The notes under the pieces: model-generated
Database searches by the model: none
Seen by the model: only the letters and a program-made list of their open reading frames with translations
Told to the model about the DNA's origin: nothing
Position numbers and translations under genes: made by a program
Assembly: GCA_027257055.1 (NCBI GenBank)
Contig: JAPVLO010000019.1
Coordinates: 13,287,001 to 13,351,000 of the forward strand
DNA length: 64,000 bases
Reading direction: 5' to 3'
DNA from: Cephalopachus bancanus
Lineage: Eukaryota; Chordata; Mammalia; Primates; Tarsiidae
In this document: one piece after another, positions 13,573-27,038 of the stretch
Layout: each line of letters opens with the position of its first letter
Position numbering within the stretch: the first letter of the stretch is position 1

Positions 13573-15055
13573 TTTGCCTTGCAGTTCTGCTTGCTGCAAA
13601 TGAATTCCCACTAAGTCCTTGGTGGTTCACTATCTTCCTGTCAGGATACTTGTTCTTCATTTGGGGTCAGCCTTCTAATACTTTTCCCTGGATTTGGTGG
13701 TATGCACCTTTGGAGAACAGATGCACTTTTAACATGTGTGTCAAAGAATGAGAATAAGGATTTCAGAATGAACCAGTCTCAGGAATTTCATCAGTCATGA
13801 CCAACTCTAATAAGTTGATGATCATTACCTTTGTGCTGTAGGCATGTCCTAAGTGCTATGTTCTAGGTGTCACAATATTTTTTTCTCCAATACTAACAAT
13901 ACATCGAATATACTAACAATACATACAATTTCTCTCAGGTTCTGCCAGCCTCCAGTGGATTATCCATATTTAGGATGCAGCTTCTCCTAGGTTAACCTGT
14001 TCTGTTGAATGTAAAGAGTCCATCACTGGAAAGTCTTAAGTATGACATGACAGCAAAAGAGCAAATGCAAGTAGATACATATTACTTTAATTAGAATTAG
14101 TATCCTACACTTTTAAAATGCAAAGACATTTTATTGCTTCCAGCAAGGTGCAATAATCATGATTATTTAAAGATTAAACATGAATAATAAATATTGTCTC
14201 TCAATCTTCGAAAGGATATCTGTTTAAGCAACAGAGGCAAACACTTGGAATAGCTAAGTCTTTCCTAAGAGAGAAAAAAATCATAAACCATAGCAGTAAG
14301 ATCTGGAGTATCTGTGGACACAATAGCAAGACTGTCTCTGGCGTGGAGATACACAGAGGGTATAATCCACTTCGACTATTTAGACTGTCCTTATTGGCAA
14401 TATCATTCTCATTGTTAACTAGGGAATCTGATTAGCATAGGTGCCATTTATCACTTGATCTAACTTCCCTTGTTCTAAATCTGTGTTCATCAAATAATTT
14501 CTGTAACCTTCTGATGCAGGGAAAATGTACTGGTCATGCTGACTCAGTTATTTTAATCTCTGTGACAATTGCATTTCTCATCGTGAATTAATGAAATTTG
14601 TTGTTGTTGTCATTGTTGTTGATTAAATAAAAACATTTGCTGTCACGTGGTTTTCAAAGCAGAAATAAACCTTTCTGGTGTGGATTCCTATTGCTAAAAC
14701 CCTTCTGGCATTAGATTCTTGACTGCAGTAGTCAGATATGATCCACTGTGCATATCAATACTGAATAATAGTATCTCAAAACTTTATAGTTACTCAAAAT
14801 AAGAAAAATAAGACTGAATGTATATTATGGATTTTCTACACAGCATAGTGTTATTTTCTGTAATAATGCTAGTTTTATTTCTTCCTTTCCAAAATTCTTG
14901 CATTTAATTTTTTTTTTTACTTCACAGTGTTTGTGAAGATCTCTGATGCAATGGATAAAAGCAGCAAGAGCACACATTTTTTTTTTGTTCCCATTCTCAG
15001 CAGAAAGCTTTTCATGCTTCATTATTAAATGGGATGCTTGCTGAAGATTTTTTTG
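13573..15055. other. Non-genic sequence
   Basis: No gene recognised. A 15-base direct repeat (atactaacaatacat) occurs twice near 13892-13926. Confidence 0.45.
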
Positions 15056-15490
15056 TTCATACTATCTACTGTGTTAATAAAGTTGTCTTTTATTCCTAAT
15101 CTTCTGAGTTTTAAAAATTACCAATGATGTTAAATTTTATCAAGGCTTTTCCTATATTTTTGAGATGATCACATACATTTTCTCATTTTTTAAAAATATG
15201 GTGAATAATATTAATTTTCAAATGTTAAACCTACTTTTTAACATTTAAAATCTTGGGATAGACTATACCTGAATAATGAGATCAACTATACTTGATATTG
15301 GCATGTGACCATTTCTATATAATGTTGGATTCAATTTGCTAATACTTTGCATAAAAATTTCCATTTGTGCTCATAGGTGAGATAAGCTTCCTATTTTTCT
15401 GTCATGGGAATTGTCTTATTTTGGTATCACATTTATGCTTGCCTGATGAATGCATTGTGGAGCAGTTCTTCATATCCTGTACTCTGAAAA
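15056..15490 (-). repeat. Old L1M ORF2 fragment, minus strand
   Basis: 'tttgctaatactttgcataaaaatttcc', 'gctcataggtgagata' and 'atgaatgcattgtggagcagttcttc' match reverse-complement L1 reverse-transcriptase wording in the right order. It is heavily decayed. Confidence 0.5.
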
Positions 15491-15689
15491 AGTTGTGTAG
15501 ATTTATTTATCTACTACATGTGAGGTAGAATACACAAGTGAACTATACGGACTGAAATGTTTGTGCATGTGTGTGTATGTGTGGGTGTAGGAGAATATTT
15601 TAAACTCAGATTCAATCTTGAGAAGCTATGGGACTTAGTTTTGCTTGTTTCAGTTTTAATAACTTGTGCTTTTCTATAAAATTTTCTGA

Positions 15690-16440
15690 ATGATAAAGCA
15701 AAACAACTGTTGGAAGGAATATGAATCAATGAGTATATTCATGCACTCAGTAGGCCAGGCTCCACTGAGTGGAACACTCAGTGGTACAAACACTCTGGGT
15801 GACAGTTTACTATTTTCTGTTAAAGTTGAGCAAAGTATTGGTTTTTGTCCCAGAAGCTCCATTTCTTGAGTTATATTTATGCATGTATATGCATAATATA
15901 GAGACTTGCACCAGAACATTCAGAACAGCATTATTTGTTATAGTCTCAAATTGGAAAGAACCCCTATGTGTCAACAGAATAATTTAGATTTAATTTATCC
16001 ATATAATAGTATATATAATCTCACATACTATTTAACATTCTATACTATATAACAACAAAAAAGGATGACTCACAGGTATAAAACAACATGGCTGAATCTG
16101 TAAATTTCATGTTAAGTGAAACTTATCAAATATAAAAGTAAAGTATACACTATGATTTCTTTTATATAAATTACAAAAATCAGGTAAAACAAATCTTAGA
16201 AATACATGCTTAGATGAGTAATCTGTAAGTTAAAGTATACAAGTGATGAACATAAAAATCAAGAGAGTGGTTACTTTTGAAAGGGAAGTAGTTTTCTGGA
16301 AGGATTTGCTGTGCTGACAGTATTCCATTTCTTAACCCTGGTGGTAGTCAGAGGAGTGTTCATCGGGAATAATACATTGAACTATATCTTTCTGTTTTGT
16401 GTATTTCCCCTTATTGTGTTTTACAATAAACATAACCTTA
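15690..16440 (+). repeat. Old L1M 3' end, plus strand
   Basis: 'agaacattcagaacagcattatttgt', 'ttggaaagaacccctatgtg', 'caacatggctgaatctgtaaa' and 'gtggttacttttgaaag' are typical of an L1M 3' end. It closes at 'ttttacaataaacataacc'. Opposite orientation to the L1M fragment just upstream raises the possibility of one 5'-inverted insertion. Confidence 0.65.
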
Positions 16441-16539
16441 AAAGGACTGATGGATATGCACTGATTGCATTAGGATTATTATAAATTTACATATTTAAAT
16501 ACAAGCTTCTCTAAGCGAAGTAGATCTTAAACTGTCAAA

Positions 16540-16873
16540 AATTGTCTCATCTCTAAGGCTGGGAACGGTAGCTCACTCCTGTAATCCCAGCACTTTGGGA
16601 GGCCAAGGTGAAGGAATTGCCTGAGCCCATGGGTTTAAGACCATCCTGGGCAACTTGGTGAGATCTCATCTCTACATAAATCAAAAAATTAGCCAGGAGT
16701 GGTAGTGCGCACCTGTAGTCCCAGCCACTTGGAAAGCTGAGGCAGAAGGATTGCCTGAGCAGAAGGATTGTGCAGCAGGCTGAGGCCGTGAGCGTGCTAC
16801 TGCACTCCAGCCTGGGCAACAAGTGAGACTCCAACTCAAAAAGAATAATAATAATAATAATTGTCTCATCTCT
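16540..16873 (+). mobile_element. Alu SINE, plus strand, with (AAT)n tail
   Basis: The Alu head starts near 16557 and the tail has become (ATA)n. A perfect 15-bp duplication (aattgtctcatctct) lies at 16540-16554 and 16859-16873. The right arm has a short internal duplication of 'gcagaaggattg'. A 202-codon minus-strand open frame runs through this Alu and the GGAA tract and is an artefact. Confidence 0.95.
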
Positions 16874-17045
16874 TGTCCAGGATTTGACCCACAACCATTT
16901 CCCTACTGATCTCTCTCTAGCAAACAGAATTCTCGATGTGAACTGGAATGGGAGACAGCGAGAACTGGACATAAGGAATGTAGATATCTTTTCTGAGTGC
17001 AAAAAGAAAACAACAATAACAAAAAAGAAAAGCAAACAAGAGAGA

Positions 17046-17098
17046 GAGGAAGGAAGGAAGGAAGGAAGGAAGGAAGGAAGGAAGGAAGGAAGGAAGAA
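17046..17098 (+). repeat. (GGAA)n microsatellite
   Basis: About a dozen near-perfect GGAA units preceded by (GA)n. Read as protein it gives a Lys/Gly/Arg/Glu repeat on plus and a Ser/Phe/Leu/Pro repeat on minus, both meaningless as genes. Confidence 0.97.
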
Positions 17099-19365
17099 GG
17101 AAGAGAAAAGAAACTTCTTTGTATATTTCATTCTGTCCTTTCCCTTACTATCCCTTAGCATCTTACATTTTGCAAATGTTAAAAATCCAGGTCATAAAAA
17201 ACAGAGACATCATCAATTGAATTCTGAATGAGGTTTTGTTTTATTCCAATGGTAGCCTGCAAAACCTACTTACTTCCTATTTTTTCTCATTTTTCAGTAA
17301 AGTAGAAGATATGCTATTTGGGAAAGAGGGAGTCTTGATTCCATCACAATCTGAGTTTTCTGTTTGTTATGTCCTTTGTACGCATCCCTTTGTACGCATC
17401 CCTAGTTTGTGGCAATAAGCAAAGGTGTAAGTTTTCCTTCTTTTGGCTAGAGAGTAGATTTTTGTATTAGATTGAAGTTGCAAAAACGATTACTTATTGT
17501 ATAAAAACACAGTTACTATTACAGTTTCTGAGATGCAGCAGCTTGGAGTTTTACTGTTTAATTTCTTCAAACTTTAATTATTTGTAGCTTATGCCTTGTA
17601 GGTGAAGATGCTACATAAGCTTAAGTCTTGACTAATTATGCTAATTTTGACAGAGAAACTAACTAAAAAGATGCTTTTGCTCTTTACATAGTTGGGACAG
17701 ATCATATGGACACATATAAAGAAAAAATGCCTTTTTTGCCTACATAATCTCAGAATATTCATTAATAGAAGATACAAAATTATTATTTTACAGCTTCTTC
17801 TGTATTTTCTGGAATTTAATTTTTAAGTACATCAAAAAGTCATTTGTGCTTTAAAATTATTTTTGCCCAACAACTAGTGAGCAAGGGGCATAGACTTCAA
17901 GTTTTTCTTTTATGACATCACATAATGTTTCACATATCAGTAATTTTCTTAAACTACCAGAATTTTCAATACAATGCAGAGATATTTTGTGTTTACAAAG
18001 TAAAACATCCTGCCCATTGTATCTTTTGAAAGTCCTCTCTACCAATATAGGTCCATCTCATCTACAGAGATTATGGAATCTATGTACAAAAAGAAGGGAA
18101 CGGCTGGACAATTGGGATGCTCAGAGAATAAGTTTCTCAGAAGTAATCAACTTTGAGGGTCAGAAAGAACCTTAGAGAGGCATTTAAAAGAACAAGATCT
18201 CTTACTTTCAAGCACTATTATTCCTTACCACTTTTATAAATATTTTTAAGTGCTCATGTTAAAAGATAATAAAAAACCAGTTTTACATGTACAGGAAGAT
18301 AAATCAAGACTAAAAATCCACCAATTTATAATGTTTTAGCTCTTCTTCCTAATGAAATAAAATCAGCAATATTAAAGAAAAAAATAACTACATTATTTTC
18401 AACAAAAGAAGAGAACATTTTGTCTGAATTTAGTTAGAGTGCATAGGCTTTTTTGCTTTCATTTGGAAGATCCTAGGAGCATTTGTAGTTTTGTTAATGA
18501 TTTGGTTAATCATGGTTTTATTACCTGTGTAATTGGTGATTAGAAGAGTTTCAGTTCCTTATGTATAAAGAAAAGACTATTTTTTCTAGGTCATTGCTTT
18601 CAAATGTGTGATATTGAAACTTCCTTCATTGCTGAGTAGCTGATATCTTAACAGCATATAATTTCAATCTCATAATTATTCCACCGTTTTAAGTTTCCTG
18701 GCTTGAAGTTTAGAAATCTCATACCATATTTAAAGCTTTATCATTTCCCCTGTACAGACAGGATTTGTATCTCTAGAGGCTTGGAACAGGAAGCCAGCCG
18801 TGGTCTGTTCTTGCATTCCTCTACTTCTGTCACAGAGAGTGACATGGTCCAGGGGAACCAGAAATGAGTATGAGGGCTCAATAGAAAGAACACCCTTGCT
18901 CTATGAGAGAGTTGGCGGGGCAATTATACTTAATCATATCTGGAACTGCTAACTGACTGGAAGAAAATGGGTATACAGACCCAGAAAAGAACTTCACTCT
19001 TCGTTACCAACAGGTGACTGATTTAGAGACCCAGAGGTGGCATATATGTAACTTGGTCTCTTTATCCTTTTTAAAAAATCTATAATGAAGAGTGTTGCTT
19101 GTTCTACAATATATTCCATTTATTTTATTTGAGTGCATCTTACAAGCTACTAAATTACTCTCTCTATATAATACATCTTGTGAATCCTGTCTATACTCAA
19201 ATGCAGTTATTTACTTATCATCTGTACTTAATATTTTATATACATCCTGGTTTGTTTTCCTGTTTCCTCTAGTAGAATTGCATTTTCTCAGATAGGTGGA
19301 AAACTCATATTAGTGATACAAAGGCAAAAAGAAAAAGGACTAATACCAATTATAATTCAATATCA
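17099..19365. other. Non-genic sequence
   Basis: No supportable gene. A 14-base tandem duplication (tttgtacgcatccc twice) sits near 17375-17402. Chance ORFs of 60-87 codons show no domain. Confidence 0.45.
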
Positions 19366-19565
19366 AGTCCCAGACACTGTTAATAGGCATATTGTGTGAG
19401 CTAGCTCTGTTCTGTCTTGCTAGTAGCATGGGAGGAAGATATTGCTATTCCAGTTGTAGAGATGAAGCTTAATGATCATTTGTTCAATATTACATAGCTA
19501 TATTATTGTGGAGCCTGGATATGATCCAAAATCTCTGGTTTCATAGTCTAAACAAGCTGCTGCCT
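19366..19565 (-). repeat. MIR SINE relic
   Basis: 'cccagacactgttaatagg', 'ccagttgtagagatgaagc' and 'catagctatattattgtggagcctggatatgatcc' follow MIR order on the minus strand. Confidence 0.5.
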
Positions 19566-21955
19566 GAAACACTAGTCATTGGATGGAAAAATAGTTAATT
19601 TTTGCTGAGAATAGAAATCAATGGCTACAGAAAGGGTAAGAGCATGTCTTAAAAACACAGGTCTAGTGTGGATATTTAATGCATTTGTAATTGGTTTATT
19701 ATATTTTACGACAACATAAAATGAGCAGTTCTGTTTCTCTCCCTCTCTCTTGCTCTCTATTTAAAAAGATATTACATAATTCCGTATTTTTTATTAGATT
19801 TATTTTTAGGTATTTAGCTTTTCTGATTTTCTGATTACAAATTATACTCTTTGAAAAATTTATATATTTATATATAAAATATTATTAGGTAAAATATTAA
19901 TTTAGTTCTTGATTTCTGCTAAGTCCATAATGTTTTTAATGAGAAGCTGGAAATATAGCTCTCTAATACCATTTGTCATATTCTTAGAATATCTCATGTG
20001 AAATATATTTTGAATTTGAACTGTCTTAATTAGTGGCAAACAGCTTATTCAAAGGGTCAAGTATTTACTTCTGAATATTATGGTTTACTATTTTAAGATA
20101 CTATGCAAGTAAATTAGAGAACAATTTATTAACTTAAATTTTTAAGTTAAAACAATATTTGATGAAAATATTTCATTCATTATTATAATTACCACCATCA
20201 AAATGTGATAACAGTTGATAACTATATTTTTGAAATTGCAACATTAGATATAATTCACTGTAGTGCTATGTATAATAAAATGTATAATCAGTATGGAAGT
20301 ATGTTATGCCCTATTTTTATCATGCAAAACCTCAATAAAATAGATAGTCATATACACTTACATTGTAAGGATCAGTACATTTTTGTAAGAATGATAAAAT
20401 TTAATTTTATTATATTAAAAATGGAAAATAGATCGATAGAAATTTTTGTTTATTTATTTTATAAAGTTGGCAATATATTGTTCGTTTTTCTAATAGTTTC
20501 TTTTCAATATATCCCTACTGGGAAAAGGCAGGGAACTTAAATACCCATTTTTTGTTCTGGCAATGTATAACTTAGTCATTGGATTACATCATGATCCATT
20601 TTCTCCCAAGTTTTAGGTCTGACTTGGGAATAAGTTAGTCAGTTTTGGAAGCTTTTCTAAACTCTCTGAAGGCCAGAGGCCATGAGTGCACTGGTGCAGA
20701 ATTTATTAAGTGACAATTATATGCTTGAAAAATCAAGCTCATTATTAATTTGGAAAGCATTTTGAAACAGGTTTAGACTAATTTTCAAAGTATGTACCTA
20801 CCATTTAGTAAAAAATATTTCAGCATCTTTCAAATATCTCATCTTTTCTATTAGATATTAAATAACCTTAGTTATTAAATGGCATATAATATAAAAAATT
20901 GATTCTAACACCTCATTTTATGCAGTTATTGCTGAGATTGTATAGATTAAACACCCTAAATGCTCTTTATGTTTATAAGTATGATTACTTTTGTGTGCTT
21001 GGAAGACTACTGGCTGAGTTAAATGCATTTTTAACATAATGGCTGTAACGAAAATGAGAATACCACTTGATTAATTGAATGTTCAACCTAATGATGAAGA
21101 GCATTTATAATTTCATAATATTGAGAACACTCCAAATAGTTCTTGAGATCTTATTCTATAAACAGAGATCTTATCTATAAACGAATGTAAGAATCTAGGC
21201 GATAATAGGGTGCCTTCACTTCACAATTTTTCAGAGAGAAAGCATGGATTTTGTAATCTTATGAATATGTGTTTAAGTACTAATTTCACACAACAATTCT
21301 AGCTTCTAGAGAATCACAAAGCAGAAATTATTGGAAATTATTTCATATAATGATGATATGTTCGGTTGTTCTCCTATTTCTTATTTATGATATACTTACA
21401 TCAGTTGTAGTTGAATCATTTTCAAATAGTCCCAAGTGGAATTTTAAAAAATAAAATAAATTACTTGTGCTTTTGACAAGTTATTGAAAAAGATTTCAAT
21501 TGCATAAAATGGTCACATCGGTGGGTTTAACCAAAAGCTATAATTTGTCAAATTGGGTTTACACAGAGTTAAATTGCACAACTTGTAAGTGGAATATTAT
21601 AAATGCAACTATTTGATATTCACATTGTAAATGGATGAAACTGACTTTTTAAAGCAAGTAAGAATTGTTTTTTATTGTATTTACCCAGAAAATAAAGAAT
21701 TCAATCTATTCTTATTCTTTCAGTTATCTTTCTCTACCTTTCATAGCTTTCAAACAGCCTTTGCAATCCTATTATTACTGTGGGAGTCCTTTTCAAGTAA
21801 ATGTACAACCAGTTAATTATTATAATTAATTGCTACCATTTCAATATCCTCTTTTCAATCTATTGATTGTGGAATAAATGTTATTTTCTGCCTTCTTCAA
21901 GGATTATACTGTTATGAATTAATGTACTCTTCAAAGCTAAAAATCTCAAGAAAAA
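19566..21955. other. AT-rich non-genic sequence
   Basis: No gene recognised. The 111-codon frame at 20205-20540 is AT-driven, without a domain or signal I can name. Confidence 0.45.
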
Positions 21956-21959
21956 TAAT

Positions 21960-24826
21960 GTTGACTATTTGATGGGTATTTCATTGAATCTGTACATTGC
22001 CTTGGTAGGATGGACATATTGATTCTTCCAATCCATGAGCAAGAAATGTTTTTCAATTTATTGGTGTCGTCTTTGATTTCTTTGAGCTGTGTTTTAAAGT
22101 TCTCATTATAAAGGTCTTTCACTTCTCTGGTTAAGTGGATGCCAAGGTATTTCTTTCTTTTTTTTTTTTCCCTGTGGCTATTGTGAATGGGATTGTACTT
22201 TTTATTTGGTTCTCTGTCTGCTTGTTGCTGGTGTATAGAAATGCAACTGTCTTTTGCACATTGATTTTGTACCCCAAAACTTTACTGAAGTAGCTTATCA
22301 GTGCAAGGAAGCTTTTGATGGACACCCTAGGAGTGTTCAAGGCATAGAATCATATCATCTGCAAAGTTAAGATAGCTTAACTTCTTCTTTCCTATTTCGA
22401 TGCTCCTGATTTCTTTATTTTGCCTGATTGTTCTGGCAATGACTTCTAGCACTATGTTGAACAGAAGGGGTGAAAGTGGGCATCCATGTCTTATTCCTGT
22501 TCTCAAAGAGAATGCTTCCAACTTCTGCCCATTGAGTAAAATGCTGGTTGTGTGTTTATCATAGATGGCTCTTACTATATTGAGTGCCTGGATGTTCAAA
22601 GATTTTTAACAGGAAGGGATGCTAGATTTTGTCATATCTTTCTTCTGTATCTAATGATATAGTCATGTGGTTCTTGTTCTTACATATGTTAATGTTTTGA
22701 ATTGTTTTTATGGTCTTGTGAATGTTGAACCATCCCTGCATTCCAGGAATGAAGCTCATCTGGTCATGGCAGATGATCCTGGATCCAGTTTGCTAGAATC
22801 TCATTGAGATTTTTTATGTTTATGTTCATCAAAAAGATTGGCCTGTAATTCTCTTTTCTTGTTGGGTCTTTGCCAAGTTTGGATATCAGTATGATGCTGG
22901 CTTCATGAAATGATTTGAGGAGAGTTCCGTCTTTCTCAATTGTCTAGAATACTTTTGATAGGATTGGTATTGACTTCTCCTTGTATGATTTGTGGTATTC
23001 AGTTCAAAAGTTGTCTGGTCTGGAACGTTTTGTGGTAGGTAGATTTCTTATGATGGAGCTGATTTCCTAGATTGTTATTGGTCTGTTTATGGTTTCAACT
23101 TCTCCTTGTTTCAACCTTGGGATATTGTGTGATGTCAGAAAGCCCTCGATTTTTTTTTAGATTTTCAAGTTTATTTGCATATAGTTGTTCATAGTAATCT
23201 CTGATAATCTTTTGAATTTCTTCAGGGTCAGTTGTGGCTTTGCCTTTTGCATTTCTACTTGTGTTTATTTGGACTTTCTGTCTCTCTTCTCGGACCTGGA
23301 AAATAACAGTACAGATACACTTGGAAATAGAAAAAAGCATGGATAGTCAAAACAATCCTCAACAAAAGGAACAAAGTGGGATGTATCATACTTCCAGACT
23401 TTAAACTGTATTACAAGGCTATAGTAACTAAAACAACCTGGTATTGGTACAAGAATAGGCACATAGACCAATGGAACAGGACAGAGATTCCAGAAGCAAA
23501 AACATGATCTCTCAACCAACTCACCTTTGACAAAGTCACCAATACCAATCTCTGGGGAAAAGAGACCATATTTAGCACACGATACTGGGAAAACTGACTG
23601 ACCAGAAGAATGCAGAAGAATGAAATTGGAGCTCTACCTATCACCATATATAAAAATTAAATCTAAATGGATCAAACACCTAAATGTAAAACCTCAAGCT
23701 ACAAGAATCTTAGAAGAAAACACAGGAAACACCCTTATGCACATTGGAGTAGGCCAAAAATTCTTGACCAAGCCCCCAAAAGTGAATGCCATAAAAGTTA
23801 AGATAGACAAGTGTGACTTTATCAAATGAAAAGCTTTTTCAAAGCAAAAGAAACCATCAAGAGAGTAAAGATACAACCCACAGAATAGGAAAAATATTTG
23901 CTAATTATATATCTGACAAAGGTCTAAGATTTAGGATCTTAAAGGGACGCAAATGAGCTGAAAAGAAAAAAATTTTAAAAGAACTCCATTAAAAAGTGGG
24001 CACAAGACATGAATAGCCACTTTTAAAAAGATATACAAGCAGCTAACAAATACATGAATAATTGCTCAACCTCATTAATCATTTGAGAATGCAAACCAAA
24101 ACTACAATGAGATTCCACCCAACTTCAGGAAGGGTGTCCATCATTAATAAATTACAAACCCATAGATGCCGGCAGAGGAGTGAAGAAAAGGGAACTCTTC
24201 TACACCGTTAATGGGAGTGCAGACCAGTTCAACCTCCATGGAAAGCAGTAAGCGATTTCTAAAAGAACTAAAATTAACCTTCCATATGATCCAGCAATCC
24301 CTCTCCTGGAATACACCCAGAGGGACATAAATTATTCTACAAAAAAGACACCTGCACACTCAAGTTTATAGCCACACTATTCACGGTAGCAGAAATAGGG
24401 AATTAACCCCACTTTCCGTAAAAAGTGGACTGGATAAAGGAAATGTTGTACATATACATGTTGGAGTATTATGCAGTCATAAAGAACAAAATCATGGACT
24501 TTGCCACAAATTGGATGGTGTTGGACACCACCACACTTAGTGATCTATCACAGAAACAAGGAACTGAATACTGCATGTTCTCATTCATGGTAGGACCTGA
24601 AGATTAATCACAATAGCACAAAGTAGGGATCAGCAATCACTGGAGGTAAGGGGAGGGAGAAAGGGGGCAGGGAGACACATAACAACACAAATGATACCTG
24701 GTCTCAAACCAGGGGAAGTGTGGACCAGTGGGAAGCCCAAACTTCACCCACATGAAGCCTACTGTGTAATCCTTACTTGTACCCCACACCTCTATAATAA
24801 AATAATTTTGTAAGTTAAAATTCTTC
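21960..24826 (+). mobile_element. L1 LINE, 5'-truncated and 5'-inverted
   Basis: Two pieces of one L1 lie head to head. From about 21960 to 23285 the sequence is ORF2 reverse transcriptase on the minus strand. The 90-residue open part at 22327-22599 contains the RT signatures '[12 protein letters not shown]' and 'FADDMIL' (codons at about 22345-22365). From about 23290 to 24826 the sequence is the downstream ORF2 part ('[12 protein letters not shown]'-like, near 23390) and the 3'UTR on the plus strand. The inverted piece stops at the 'GRINIVKM...NAIP' region and the direct piece resumes just beyond it, so together they are nearly collinear with L1. The 3' end near 24800 carries 'aataaaataatttt' rather than a clean poly(A). 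Every frame is broken. Confidence 0.85.
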
Positions 24827-24829
24827 TGA

Positions 24830-25280
24830 TTTCAAGATTATTTGCTCTGTTATGAATTTCAATGAACTATTTTAGTCCTCAAAAACAAGAATATGACTCA
24901 TTCTGAAAATATCTCAACCTACAAGATAAACTTTGATTGAAAGAAGGGCTGGAGTACAAAAGCAGAAAAATGGAACTTAAAATGTATTTGTTAATATATT
25001 AATGTGTTATTATAAACATTTACCGAGAAAAACTGAAGTGCCTATGCAATTAGATAAGAAAGAAAATAAAAAAACTAAGAGCAGATACATCATAGTGGAA
25101 CAAATAGGTCTGTCCTCTCTTTCTGTCTCTCTGCCTGTGTGGTATGCTTTAACTGCTTGATCAATCGCCTGAATAGTCTATTAATGCACAATTTTCACAA
25201 AAATTACCATTGATATCTCCTGAGATTTACAAGATATATTAACTCCCTTATGACTTATTTTATGAATTATCATTGTCTAG
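24830..25280. other. AT-rich non-genic sequence
   Basis: Nothing recognised. Confidence 0.4.
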
Positions 25281-25542
25281 AAAAAATCAAAAGGGTATGG
25301 GCTTGGTGGCTCAGTCTGTAATCCAGCATTTTGGGACGCCGAGGCGAGTGCTTTGCCTGAGTCTGTGGGTTCAAGACCAATCCAGAAAACTTGGCTAGAC
25401 CTTGGCTCTACAATAAATTAAAAATTAGCCAGGGAGCCCAGCAGGTTGATGCTGGGGTGACTGTGAGTGTGCCACTGCACTCCACCCTGGGTGACAGAGT
25501 GAGACTCCAACTCAAAAGAAAAAAAGAAAAAAAATCCAAAAG
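25281..25542 (+). mobile_element. Alu SINE with internal deletion, plus strand
   Basis: The Alu starts near 25296 ('gggcttggtggctcagtctg'). After 'acaataaattaaaaattagccaggg' it jumps straight to 'agcccagcaggttgatgc', losing part of the right arm. An imperfect duplication (aaaaaatcaaaag against aaaaaaatccaaaag) flanks it. Confidence 0.88.
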
Positions 25543-26495
25543 ATTGTTGGAGAAGGAAATATATGCATTCTTCAAATAGTGAAAGAAGTTAACTCAACTT
25601 TTATTATTTTGTTCACAGATGTTGTCATATACAATTTTCTTTAAAAATTTGTCAGATGATAAAAACCTGAGAGAAAATTATTTTGATGAACCAGAGAAGT
25701 AATTGCCTTAATTTCCCTTAGTTATACAGTTTTTCCTTGCCAATTTGAACTAAAGTTTTTGAACCATCTGAGTTAGCAGTCAGACTTCACATTTCCCAGA
25801 CGTAATCTTTCATCAGTCACTGTATTATTCTTATACATCTCAGGAGGATGTAACTTCATGCAATAAATCTTTTACCAAATCTTTTCTCTCATTTTTTGGA
25901 CAATAAGTAACAGTATTGATGTTTTTAAAACTGCCTTTCTATTTTTTCCTTTTTAGTAAAACCAAGGAAATTAAAAACATATTTAAATAAAAGTTAAAAA
26001 TTGACTATGGATAAGGAGAAGAGTGGGAAGTAAATATACTCTTGCTGCCAAGGAATTCATAATAAATGGCTTTTCAAGTAACTTACCCTCAAACTAGAAG
26101 AGGGAAGCTGTAAGTGGACATGAATATGTATCCTATGTGCGTGCACACCACACATAGTTGAGGAGGTAGTGAACTGTTGTTTGATAATTTTACTGTTTTG
26201 AATGAAGTCGTAGATCAGCATGTTTTCTGAGAATCAAGAGGGTGATCGTGGAGCTTGAGGAAACCGTGCATTACAGATTGACATTTCAATGCATATTATA
26301 TTAAATATCCACTTAAAATTTTGAAAGTTCAAAGTAAACATCATGTCATAGAAACGTAGCAAAACATATAAGGATATATATATATTTATATATATGCAGA
26401 TAATATATACTTTATAAGTATATCATAACTCCACTAAGATAAAGATAATTTTTAAAAGTGAAAAAATAAATTTTAAATAATTTTAAAGCATTCAC
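25543..26495. other. AT-rich non-genic sequence
   Basis: No gene recognised. A short (TA)n run lies near 26376-26410. Confidence 0.4.
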
Positions 26496-26499
26496 TTGT

Positions 26500-26605
26500 T
26501 TAAAGCTTTTTTTAATTTTGAAGATGTGGGGCATAATTCAGGGTTAGGTACATAAGTTGTCATCATGTTTAAAATTTTTAAAACATTATAATGACACGAT
26601 ATATT
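26500..26605 (-). repeat. Short L1 3'-end fragment, minus strand
   Basis: 'tttttttaattttgaagatgtggggcataattcagggttaggtacataag' closely parallels the 3' end of the larger minus-strand L1 at 49535-49590. It looks like a heavily 5'-truncated L1 insertion. Confidence 0.55.
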
Positions 26606-26715
26606 GCACCCATCATGCTACAAATGAATGTAGAATAGTATTGGAAATTTATGAACCAAACCATTAAAAGTGATTATCCAAGTGAGGGAATTATAAATTA
26701 GTTTTCTCTATCTTC

Positions 26716-27038
26716 AAAAATAATTCTGCAAGCCGGGCTCGGTGGCTCAGCCTGTAATCCCGCGCCTTTGGGAGGCTGAGGTGAGTGGATTGCCTGAGCC
26801 CGCGGGTTCGAGACCCGCCTGGGCAGCGAGACCTCATCTCTACAATAAATCAAAAAATCAGCCGGGCGTGGTAGCGCGCGCCTGTAATTCCGGCTACTCG
26901 GAAGGCTGAGGCGGAAGGATCACCGGAGCCCAGCAGGTCGAGGCTGCGGTGGCCGGGAGCGGCCACTGCACTCCAGTCCGGGCGACAGAGTGAGACTCCA
27001 ACTCAAAAAAAATAAAAAAAAATAAAAATAATTCTGCA
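26716..27038 (+). mobile_element. Young Alu SINE, near consensus, plus strand
   Basis: Full-length and CpG-rich: 'ccgcgcctttgggaggc', 'gcccgcgggttcgagacccgcctgggcagcgagacc' and 'ggtggccgggagcggcc' are all preserved. Perfect 15-bp duplications (aaaaataattctgca) lie at 26716-26730 and 27024-27038. It carries the short deletion 'gggcagcgagacc' (against 'gggcaacttggtgagacc' in older copies). It is the youngest-looking insertion of this type here and a good reference for the lineage subfamily. Confidence 0.97.

Noticed and set aside
16553..17161. A 202-codon minus-strand open frame
   Set aside because: It is stitched from an Alu and the (GGAA)n microsatellite (repeating Phe/Leu/Pro/Ser). No domain or conserved start.
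26535..26550. 'cagggttaggta' as telomeric repeat (also near 49570)
   Set aside because: A single ttagg word that belongs to the L1 3' end. No tandem array.
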